NCBI GenBank assembly: GCA_902805475.1
Contig: CADCSX010000006.1
Coordinates: 1,736,001-1,800,000 of the forward strand
Length of the DNA: 64,000 bases
Direction: 5' to 3'
Source of the DNA: Entonaema liquescens
Lineage: Eukaryota; Ascomycota; Sordariomycetes; Xylariales; Xylariaceae
Positions 1-10,200 of this stretch are shown here, in pieces. Position 1 is the stretch's first letter, and every line of letters starts with the position of its first letter. The translations under genes and the position numbers were made by a program. Below the pieces are notes generated by a model, which was not told the origin of the DNA, did no database searches, and was given only the letters and a program-made list of their open reading frames with translations.

Positions 1-1627
1 GGTACGGACGTCGCAGCCTCGACATTGCTACTGCATAACCTGCATATATTTAATCTGTGCAAATCTGTACGCATGTACATCTTTACACATCTTGGGAAGT
101 CGGGAGTTGGACAGCGAAAGCCAAGTCGAAATATATCCGCTGCGCACGAGGCATTAGCATCGCCGTGATATTTGTCGCACAACATTAGCAAGAGATGGAA
201 CAAGATCCTGAAGAGAAAAAAAAAAAAAAAAAACCAAGAGAAAAAAGGGGTAAGGGTAAAAGAGCCGAAATGGATAGATTTGGTTGTGACTTCTCTAAAA
301 ACATCTCTCTATGTGCTTTGCTTTGCTTTGCTTTGGAATTATTAGCCTTTGACATTCCATTCAACTTCCCTTCTTTTATTCCCTTCTTCGTTGTCTCTCT
401 CTCCTCTTCCCTCACAACAGGACGTAGGATCTAACAATAGAACCTATGTCCGACTTTTTGATGTACCTGCGCAACTAACAGCACAAGCAAAAAGCGCCTT
501 AAACAAATGGATGTTTTACATAGTACATAGTACATAGTACCTAACATAGTAACCTACACTACACAGACATGTAATAGGCCTGTCAAGGTTGTCAAGGCTC
601 AAAAAAAAGGTTGGCCCTGGCCCCATTTCCTAAAGAAGAGAGTCCAATATCGCTCCCCATTGCCGCTAATCCAATTTTGTACTAGTCCCACGTAATTAGC
701 CATCTCGCTCCACCCCCTTCCCTAGCCCCCCCTGGTCCGTCTCCCCTGATCAATGAACAGACTGATCAATAACGAGGCACCACCCCTGGGATTTAGTGCC
801 TTGGCACTCTTAGCCACGACTCCTCTTCCACACTTTCCCTCTCACGTTTCCTCCAGCAGTTTCTCATTTACCCCTTCGACCTGCCTGCCTTTCGCCCTCC
901 ACCCTACCTCTTCCGTCTTTCGCTCTTTTCCCTTTCGCCGACCTCGTAAGGTGCACCTTTCGACGACAATATTTCCCTTCGGCGCTGGCCCTCCATCTAC
1001 CTTGGAGCCTTGACCGCGAACCCGACGACTGCTTCGTAGTCGATCAGCCAACCGGCAAGGCCAATGCATCGCTGAGGAATCGCCCGCGCGATACGTCGTG
1101 AACGCCATACAATATAACAAATTGGAATCACAATCTTAGATCTCAGTTGACGATTTATTCGTCGCGCCACTCTTTTGAAAACAGCAACACCAACTACTAC
1201 TATATAACAAGACTATTTTGCTTGCGAACAAGGTCAGTGAATAACGTATAATGGAGTCATCGTCGAGAGGTTAGGGAAGAATGGAGCAGAGTTTCCATGA
1301 CCCACGTATGCTTCGTATGGGGATCTGCCGTGGATCGGTCGTGCACTCTTAACATTACTGCGGACAGGACGGTAAAGTGCTGACAATCTTGCCCACAGCA
1401 TCCACTCGTTGACATTTTTTGTCAAGTACATTCGTTCCAAATTATCCTGACATAGTAGGTAGCTCGGTTGGATCTATTCCTCGCCATCTGGTGAGACTAA
1501 CAAGAGACCCTACTTTCAGTTACGATTTCGCATCGCCGTCAATCCTCGCATTATACCCGCCGTAGCTATCAACTACATAAAACTGTCAATCTGCCTGTCA
1601 AAAGTTAAACCTTAATCTTAAGTCATC
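1..1627. other. upstream region / long 5' leader of MSB2
   Basis: No gene is supported here. Short open frames exist but are built on low-complexity DNA: a run of 18 A at about 214-231, a TTTGC tandem near 315-335 and a three-fold ATAGTAC tandem near 520-540. The stretch from about 700 to 1627 is pyrimidine-rich, as in the promoters and long 5' leaders of fungal signalling genes, and probably holds the MSB2 promoter and untranslated leader. A transcription start cannot be placed from sequence alone. Confidence 0.5.
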
Positions 1628-4437
1628 ATGCATAAGGGGTCGTTAGTCGTAGCGGCTTTAGTGGCCGCTGCGTCACTAGCAAGCGCCGAGCCGGAAAATA
1701 GACCAAAGATCTACTTCCCTAGGCATGTCAAGAGGCAGTATACTAACCACACCATTACGAGCTCGGCGTCGCAGAGCACTCAAAGCGAGTCATCGGACTC
1801 GACAACCCATTCCTCGACGAAGAAGGACACGATTTCTGACTTGTTATCAAGTCTCCTTGGAGGATCTCCGGACTCGAGTGACGCTTCGATAGTAACGAGC
1901 TCGTCGATTACCTCGTCTTCCCAAATTCCCTCCGCGACGGGTACATCTTCCACAACCGAATCCGGATCTCAATCCCAGTCTCAAACTCAGTCTCAGTCCC
2001 AATCTTCGTCATCTTCGTCCCAATCTCAGTCGTCCCAGTCTCAGACCCAGATCCAGTCTGAATCTCAGACTCAATCTAAGGCTTCGTCGACTCAGACGAG
2101 CAGCGCTAGCAGTGGCAGTGTGGGCTCTACTGGAGGAGTTCCCCCGCTAATTGTGTTACCAACACTTAGCTTAGATCTCCCGACTCTATTGCCGCCAGAG
2201 AGCACATCTTCTTCTGCTAATAAGACAGCAACTGCGTCCTCGACAGGAACCTTGACGGGAACAACGACTACCGTCCCGACTACGACTGCCGAGTCTAAAA
2301 GGAGTCTTCTATCGTTGATACGAGTGCCCTGCCCGTAACCGAATCTACGATCGAAGCCAACACTACGACTGCGTCACCGACTTCTTCGGGTATTCTCATA
2401 GCTCCTACAGGAGTTGTGACACCATCGTCTACTAGCACTCCGGCTTCTACAAGCTCAGATGGCGGACTTGTCGGTGGTTTAACCAGCGTTGTTGGTGATG
2501 TTACGAGTGCTATCCTCCCGGCACCAACTGCCAACGCTACGGAGTCTAACACCGGAGTGAGTACGAACACAGATGCGGGTGCTTCTACAGAAACTAGTGT
2601 GAGCAGCACAGGAGGCGGATTGCTGCCAACCCTTTTACCAACATCTCTCTTCCCGACGACAACATTCCCCGGCACTGCTCCTACGGCTTCCACCGAAGCT
2701 AGCACGAACAGCACAGACGGCGGTTTAATACCTACTCTTTTGCCCACGTCCATCTCTTTGTTTCCGACAACAACATTCCCTGGCACCGCCCCTACCGCTT
2801 CTACCGCTTCCACCGACATTGGTGCAAATAGCACGGACAGTGGTTTGTTACCAACCCTTTTGCCTTCGTCTCTTTTCCCGACGACATCGTTCCCTGGCAC
2901 TGCCCCTACGGCTTCTACTACCTCAGCATCAAGCTCGGGGACCCCTCTTATATCGATACCTGTGATAATAAGTTCGGGTTCGTCGACAATCTCGGTGCCG
3001 ACGTCTATCATTGGAAACACTACGGAATCAACCACCGCTTCGTCGACAGCCTCAGTCCCGACATCGATTATTGGAAATACCACTGAATCAGCCACACCTT
3101 CGTTGACAGGATCCAGCAGTGTCAGCGTGCCGACCACAATTAGCACCCCCGTTCCCAACAACAGCACATCAGCGACTGACTCTAGTAGCCTGCCAACTAT
3201 TACATCTTCTCCTACTGTGTCGATCAATTCAACGGTCTCGCCGACGGAACCTCCTACTACTGTGTCTTCGAGTATCATCTCGGCTCCCCTTAATTCAACT
3301 GTTCCTCCGACCACTACCTCTGAGCTGCCAACTACCAGCGAAACTCCCATTACAAGTTCAAGCATTGTGCCGATTATTGTACCTTCAACTAGCTCCTCTA
3401 TTGCTACGCCTACGCCTACTCCTACATCTACAAAGACCACTAGGCCATTTACTAGCGCCACCGCGATTGCGACAATTACAGACTCGGAGTCTTGGCTTCC
3501 AACCACTATCATTGTTCAGCCATCCACTAGTACCCCGAGCACCGGCGTGACCCATACCGCCACAGGAATTCCCACGTCGCTGCCGAAGGCCATCACTCCC
3601 TCAGCGTCGCCACCAGAGCAGCCTGATGACACAACACTCATTCAGATTTCATTCCTGTTCGGTGAGAATTACCAGCATCTCGTGGACGAGCCTCTAGCTG
3701 CTTCCCAGATGTTTGTGCTTCTGCCTAAAGGTCTTGCGCATGGTGGTGGTTTTGAGGACAGCAGGGTCAAGATGCACAGCATTAGGCCTTATGATACTAC
3801 TGCTCGTCTGGGCTACATTACCTCTCAGGCCCTGGTCTATTATCCCACTGAGGGTATTGAGCAGCTTAGCAACGACATTGGATACCCTACGACTCCTTTG
3901 TATAACCACATCGATCCCTTAGTGAGGAACTTGACGAGCGAGATTAATCCGGCTATTGGTATCATGCCAGGCGATCAGCTTGATGGTGTTCCCAGTTCGG
4001 GCGGAGCTGGTGGAGACGGTTCGAATGACGCCGGTACTCCCAACAACAATGACCCATTTGATACTCAAGGCCCCAATGAGAAGACAACCAGTGCGCAACA
4101 GGGAATGACTGCTGGTATCGCTGTTGGCGCTGCAAGTGTTGCCGGTGCATACGGTGCTGCCATGTTCATCATTGCCCGCCGCTACAAGCGAAAGAAGCAG
4201 AGGCACCAGCGAAGCAGCTCTGTAACCTTACCTTCTGACATGCGGCAGGCTGGAAGCCCGGCTTTGATGGGTGGCGCGTTACTGAGCCGGGACTTTACAA
4301 GCAATCCAGGATATGGTGGGGCTGGAGGAAATACTCGTGACAGTCAGGGCAGTGGGAGGAGTGGAATGAATAGCTCGGCACGCACTGCTAACATCTCGGC
4401 GCCTGTCGCAGCTGAGAACTCTCTTGGCTGGAACTGA
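1628..4437 (+). CDS. MSB2: Msb2-type signalling mucin (frameshifted in this sequence)
   Basis: Cell-surface mucin sensor upstream of the Cdc42/Ste50-Ste11 MAPK module; in plant-associated fungi the family senses hard surfaces and cues for appressorium formation. The ATG at 1628 opens a signal peptide (MHKGSLVVAALVAAASLASA). A very Ser/Thr/Pro-rich ectodomain follows, with an SQ/TQ-rich tract at about 1969-2090 and imperfect repeats at about 2616-2925. The conserved membrane-proximal domain lies at about 3630-3980 (includes QISFLFGENYQHLV and IGIMPG). One transmembrane helix lies at about 4105-4180 (GIAVGAASVAGAYGAAMFII), then a basic cytoplasmic tail ending in ISAPVAAENSLGWN, which I recall as a conserved Msb2 terminus. 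The frame from 1628 stops at 2336-2338. The downstream frame is open from 2299 and keeps the Ser/Thr-rich composition, so a single-base loss at the A4 run 2297-2300 splits the gene. Repaired length is about 936 aa. No intron with acceptable splice sites explains the break. Confidence 0.88.
2297..2300 (+). other. apparent 1-nt deletion in MSB2 (A4 run)
   Basis: Upstream codons read GAG TCT AAA AGG and run to a stop at 2336. The next frame, from AAG at 2299, continues with KESSIVDTSALPVTES and stays open to 4437. One extra A would make the gene continuous. Confidence 0.8.
2616..2925 (+). repeat. three imperfect coding repeats in the MSB2 ectodomain
   Basis: Three copies of a unit with the core LLPTLLP..LFPTT.FPGTAPTAST lie one after another inside the mucin. 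They vary in linker length (one has an added SI) and at many third positions, so they are old rather than fresh duplications. A second, shorter pair built on VPTSIIGNTTES follows at about 2995-3095. Such repeats are potential sites of length variation and carry N-glycosylation sequons (NTT, NST). Confidence 0.75.
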
Positions 4438-5669
4438 GCAATCGTCCAGGACCTGCACGTCACATCCGTTTCATTTTTTTTTATAGTTCGATACCCATCC
4501 AGGAGGCGTTGCCAAGCCACTGTGGGCGGCCTACCTAAGGAATTGCGACCCTTGTGAGCATTCACTCAGGTTTTCTTGTGATTTACATTCTCATATGGTT
4601 GGCTTTATCAAAGATATTTGAATATGCCAGCTCAAAAAACTTAACTACAAATCCTTAGCATCGATGGAGATCTCGGCCCACCTTTTGCTGGCGGGGATCT
4701 GATGACCGGGGTACTTTAATCTAATGCGTTTGTTTGCGCTTTGCGGGAGTCGGAAGGGAGGCAAGATGCTTCGTTTGCCGGTTTGGAGTAGAGGCTGAAA
4801 GGAGGAAACGGATGCTGAAGATGGCTCTAGAGGGCCCCCCACGGCAGCGACTGACCGTGGAATTGTACATTTATGACTATCACGCCTGCTCCGAATAGAC
4901 ACGTCCAATTCGATTGTGGTGTTTGAAGGAAGATCGATGAAAAGACAAGTCGAGATAAGCCAAGAGCGGCCCTCTAGAGCCGTCGCGTGTAATGGTTGAT
5001 ATATACCACGAATAGACGAAAAAGAGAATTACTAAAAGTTTCTTTGGTCGGCTTGTAAGGCTGAGAGCTTTCGCGCGTTGTGTTCTATAATATCTAGTTG
5101 GCAATTGGCCTGGTGAGAGTGTTTTCTTTTATTAACGATTTGAGTTGACAGCCGCTACTAGAGTTATTTGTATGAAGCACTATATATATAGTCACGCTTA
5201 AATATAACTTTTCATTTGTTCCGACCTGTAAGATTTTAACAAATGTAACTACCTTGATGAGCCTTCTTGAATATGTATGATAGGTATGTAGATTACCTAA
5301 TGTATGTAAGTAGAGGTAAGTTAGCTGACTCCCTAGGTACAAATGTAACCTAATACCTAGGTGATATAAATCCTTCGGAAAATCTTCGGAGCTAATATTA
5401 GTTGGATCAGCTAAGCTACTTAGCTAAGTTAGGCCGTTACTTCTCTTGCTCGTTAGAGGATGGAGGATAGGAAATTACCGGCAGCGAAGCCAGTCATCAC
5501 TCAATTTTCTCTCCTCAATTCTTCAACTTCACACTGACTTCATAGCATCGCAAACTTCAAAAGCGCGCCTTTTCTTCTCTTTTACAAGTGCCATACCAAC
5601 CATTGACTGTGCTATCTTCTGCTGCACAGTCAAAATCATATTTTCCACTTGATTCTCCCGCTCTACTTT
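4438..5669. other. intergenic between MSB2 and the UFO1-like gene
   Basis: No gene is supported. The first part should hold the MSB2 3' end and the last 200 bases (pyrimidine-rich) the leader of the next gene. CCTAGG-type palindromes occur at about 5331-5360. Confidence 0.5.
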
Positions 5670-8600
5670 ATGCAACAAGAGCTTTCTGAGGTCTCAAAAC
5701 AGATTTATCCGACCAGCACTTCTCAGTCTCCTAAACCCCTCCGACAACATGGCTTTCAGCACCATGACTCCAGTGGCGAAGCCCATGGATACCTGCTGCA
5801 ACAGCTGTCTGGTGGTGTGTCACCGCGATCTGCGCGGGGGCTCATCGACACTGGAGTTGCTGGAGAAGGTGTCAATCCAAATTCACTCGAGGAGCGATTG
5901 CGCGGATTGAATGTCGCTCATGACGAGCCGGATGCGATACGATCCATGGCACCAGGCCAACGTATATCGGAATATGAGAGCGCATTAACACCAGCCATAC
6001 CAAGACAAGCTCTCGGATTCAAAGTTATCAAACGGGCCGACGCGGGTTTTGACGGCGTCCAACTTTCTGATTTCCCTAACGGTATGCCACCCCAACGTCC
6101 CCCTCACCATTAGGACCTGATCTAATTATATTGCAGAAATTTTAACGCATATTTTATCGCATTTGCATCCCGACTCGCACGCGTCTGTAGCCTTAGTATC
6201 GAAACGATTTTATTCGTTAGTCACCACCCCTCATGCGTGGCGCATGGCCTTTCAGCGATTCTTTCCCGGTCAGGACGCTCTGGTCATGGCTGCTAAGCCT
6301 CGTGATGGAGTTTGGGACCAATATGATTCGGATCTCGTGCGCTCAGAAGTTCGTCATTTCACACGGCTCACGCCGCATGCTTCTTGGCGTAGCGAATATC
6401 TCCTAAGAACTAGACTTCTCCGTAGTCTTGTTAGGGGCAAGCCGGGACCAAGCTCTGGAGGTATAGGATCTTCCTCGAGAACCAGCCAGTCTGGCAAGAA
6501 GGCGAGCGCGGTTTTGACCTATAACACTAAAGCGCCTACACCAGTAACCCATATTCATGCCACCTTTAGGCCTGGCGGGAAGAAGCCGCCTAGGGTCGTT
6601 CATGGCGCATCAGAAATGGGAATCGCTAGTGCTAGTGATCCTACCTGCGGCAAGGTCGAGAAATGGGGTTTAGACGAGATTGGCTTTGCCCAATTAGACG
6701 AGGTCGTACCATTTCTTCTGCCTTATGGCGTTGGCGAAGGTCCCGCAGCAGTTCCCAACGTCATGGATGTCAGCCAACCGTATGGACTTGTTAGTGGAGA
6801 AGGCTTTCCGGGAGGTCGCGTCTTTTATCGTTCCAGTAACGAGTATAGGGGCAAGTATCTGGGCCAAGAGACTGGTCTTATTGAGGCACATCCTGACATC
6901 CCCAAAGTCCCAGAGCTCTCCGAGAGCATCTGCGCGGTTTGGATTGCTAAATCCTCTGCTCTTCCCTCTATGACCCAATCATTGGTGGGAATCATGACCG
7001 GCTCTTCCTTGGGCGTCGTGACTTCGTATGCCCTTGGTTATGATCCTAGCGGTCCGCGATATGCTGCAGGTGAAATGAGCGCCCGTTGGGTGCTTAGTCC
7101 GGGAGTGCCTATCATCGCACTCAGAGTTGATGACAGCTATAATCAGAAACGTAAAGCTCTCGGCCGCGTTTGGGCGGTGGCTCTGAACGCGTTGGGTGAG
7201 GTATACTACCTAACCCAACCCCCGACTGCGCCTACCAGCAAGACAAAGGCTGACGATACTGTCAAACTCGCATGGCACACGGGTCGCTCGACCTATTGGC
7301 ATCTAGTAGAGACTAGCCGTCGACAGGCACGTATGGATGAATCAGGTAAAAATGCTGTTCGCGGGACTTATTCTCCACAATCGCCCTCGAATAGTATGGG
7401 TCTAACCAAGGACCAAATGGCTGCGGAAGCCCGGGAGATCGAAAGGTTCCTTCGCTATAAGCCAGCGCACTTCCGTAAGGTGTGTCATGGGTGGGATATG
7501 CGTCGGAAACTTGAGGTGGATTTCGCGAATGACGATGAGCATGGTGCTGGTGAAAGTGTGTTCATCTTCGATTGCGCGCTCGAGGAAGAGCAAACTTCTG
7601 CTATCAAGAGGTTCCAGCGAAGTACGGCAGGTCGAACTCAGCCCAATACTCAGCCACTTCCCAGTCCAGAGTCTACCGCAAAAGCTACCCCAGCTGTCTC
7701 CCTATTCGGTGATGGAAGTATAAGACCGCCTTCTCCAAATTCATCTAGTTCGCTACTCGAGCAAGTGTTGTCAGCTTCAGGCAATTTGTCTCCAAGTATA
7801 ACCGGTACCGGGAAGTCAAGTTTAGATGAATGGTCTGAAAAGTGCTTTTGTTCCAAGGAGCTTGGTAATTCGCAGATAACTGCGAGCGGCATAGACGCCT
7901 CACAAATTGCCCTAGTCACTTCTTTTGAAGACCCCTTGAAAGCCACTACGGGTCTTACTTCTAGTGGCCCATCAACGCCAACTAGGCAGGCACCCTCGGA
8001 TATTCCTGGCAGACGAGCGAGACTATTCGGCGTGGGCACGAACAAAGGGAAGGTTATACTGTGGAATACGCGAGAAACCCATACAGGTGATGGGGTACAG
8101 CCTGTCAGAGTCATCCAAACGGAATCCCCTGAAGTTTCTTGCTTGGCTCTGACAGCGCTTTACTTGGTGCATGGTGGTACCGATGGACTTGTCCAAGCTT
8201 GGGATCCCTTAGCGTCCACATTAGAGCCGCTTCGGACTATCAACTCTCGGTCTACGGGCCGGCTGCCCCGTCATTTGCTCCTTACCAATCCTACAGCGCA
8301 AACTACGAATTTCTCTGCTGTCGGGGCCATCTACCTAGATCCCGATCCAACAGTCTTACACGGAATAGTAGCATTCGGAACCTTTGTGCGCTACTGGGCC
8401 TATAGTTCTTCAAACCATGCGACGGGGCGTAAGCGACGACATCGACATTCTGATGTTCACGGTCGGGCCACCGGTCGGCGTCATGGCGGTGGTGTTGAGG
8501 GTTATATTGCTGCCGAAGCTGAAGAACTACGAAACGAGCAGGAGCACACGGCACGGGAGCAAGCTCGACTTCGTTCCCGCTTCGGTGTTGGTTTCGGGGA

Positions 8601-9204
8601 CTTGACGGAAGAGGAGGCTTTACGCTACGCTGAGATGGTGTCTCAAGAGTCTTTTCTTCGTGATGAGCAGCGCCGGACCAGCGCTAGTGACACGGGCTCC
8701 GCTGCAGATTTCGATACGACGTCCAGTTCTGGTAGCACCGTCACTCCTGACCCAAGCGTGACGGGGCCAAGTCCTCTAGCAGCTAGTTCTAGTGCAAACA
8801 ACAATGCAACATCTGACGAGAGCGACTACGAGCGTCAAATCCAAGCCGCGATTCGTCTGTCCCTTATGGAGGGCGTTAATGACACGGGGAGCTCGCCAAG
8901 GGCCAGTAGTTCTGGAGAGTACGGAGCCCCAATTGCAATCAAGGATAAGCGAAGCAAGACATCTCCGTCAAGCAGCTCGCCCTCGTCGAGCCATACTCCC
9001 GTAGTCAAGCAAGCCGAGACTTCAAGCTTCGCTGCGACGAGCTCGAACTCGGTTGCTGATGATGATCTGGAGTTCGCGCTACAACTTAGTCTTGCGGAAG
9101 AGGAGAGCCGAAAGGCGAGTATGGCTGCTCTGAAGGATGTGGACGAGGAGTTTCCTACGCTGGGTGGAAGCGGCCTAGGCAAGGGAAAGGGAAAGGCTGT
9201 TTGA
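5670..9204 (+). CDS. UFO1: F-box/WD40/UIM protein, Ufo1/Pof10 type (SCF substrate receptor)
   Basis: Likely substrate-recognition subunit of an SCF ubiquitin ligase. Exons are 5670-6081 and 6137-9204; the 55-nt intron (GTATGC...TTGCAG) falls inside the F-box. The product is 1159 aa. The F-box lies at about residues 130-180 (LSDFPNEILTHILSHLHP). The middle carries WD-like blades (for example RARLFGVGTNKGKVILWN and ALYLVHGGTDGLVQAWDPL). The C-terminal third is low complexity with three ubiquitin-interacting motifs: EEEALRYAEMVSQES near 958, ERQIQAAIRLSLMEG near 1033 and DDLEFALQLSLAEEE near 1113. The order F-box, WD40, multiple UIMs is that of yeast Ufo1, which acts in turnover of Ho endonuclease and Rga1. 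I chose the first in-frame ATG at 5670; the frame is open slightly further upstream but has no ATG there. The symbol is by architecture; orthology was not tested. Confidence 0.82.
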
Positions 9205-10200
9205 TGCTCTCGCGAAAAGAGGAGTTGCGTTCTTGGTATTATATTATTAGTATTGCGTTTGCTATTGTTCGTACGTTTTCTCTTCTTGCCTCTATAAGAG
9301 GGGCTTAATTAGTTAAACCGGCTTTGTAAAGCCTTTATTTTCGTCCGCAAGCAAGGAATTGTTTATATCATTACTATTCAAAAACTGCTGGGCTATACGT
9401 GCCCTGGCAAATATATACACACTCCATATTGAGCATGAATTACGTGCTATCCCCGGTGTGATCGAAGATGCTTGGTCCAACTGACTGTCTGGCACTTATT
9501 TTGCCCTTCCAGACTATAAACCTGTTTGTCCAACCCAGATCGCTACTAGGCTAGGCATTCCAAATCACACAATCACTAAATGCTCGACAAGAACAGGCGG
9601 CACAGCACTACTTGAGAGAGTGATCTCTATTTTTCCTATTTTTTATAGCTCGGTTACCTAGGCATAGCCAGCTTGTCTACACCAAGCGCCGCACGCGGCG
9701 GATAACACAACGCGTTGTCCTCGTAACATCAACACCGCAGGATCGGGTTGGCTACTCCGCATCTCATCCGTCATAGATATAAGGCGATCGACGCAACCGT
9801 GTCCATCTCCTTCGCTCCGCAACGTGCAATTATTAGATACAATTCCTCCACTCATCCAACAGCGCCGCCCAACTATCGCAGGCGGCACTCCTGGACTAAG
9901 AACAAAAAGATATCTGCCTCCGACTCGAACGCCGTTCCGATACACGGGAGAAGGCCTCCCCGCATGCCCATGCTCTTCGTCATCATCGAAGCCAGGCATA
10001 CCATTGGGGAATCTGTAAACAAAAAGCCTCCAACTCCTTTGCTGGTATATATACAAATATATAAGTGCGTAGGTATCAAAATGCAAAAGGACAAAAAAAA
10101 AAGAAAAAAAAAAGGGGGGCGTTAAGCAGAGTCAGGCGAGTGTAGTCAGAGCCTCAGAGATTGAGGCCTTCTATGAATATTAGAGAGATGCTCGGTTGTA
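9205..10200. other. convergent intergenic region
   Basis: Lies between the 3' ends of the UFO1-like gene (+) and the protease-like gene (-). Overlapping frames on both strands at 9658-10125 lack any recognisable domain. An A-rich then G-rich run sits at about 10093-10120. I see no gene. Confidence 0.5.

Noticed and set aside
195..434. 79-codon frame beginning with a poly-Lys run
   Set aside because: The Lys run comes from a plain A homopolymer, and the rest is pyrimidine-rich leader-like sequence.
2304..2410. An intron to explain the MSB2 break
   Set aside because: The only pairs with the right phase use a GTCTTC donor, and removing this stretch would discard sequence that looks like typical mucin coding DNA.
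2295..3512. 405-codon open frame on the minus strand, Val/Gly-rich
   Set aside because: It is the reverse of the Ser/Thr-rich MSB2 coding sequence; its composition is fully explained by the mucin codons and it has no domain.
9658..10125. Overlapping frames of 125-142 codons on both strands
   Set aside because: Mutual shadows in a convergent 3' region with no domain and no splice context.
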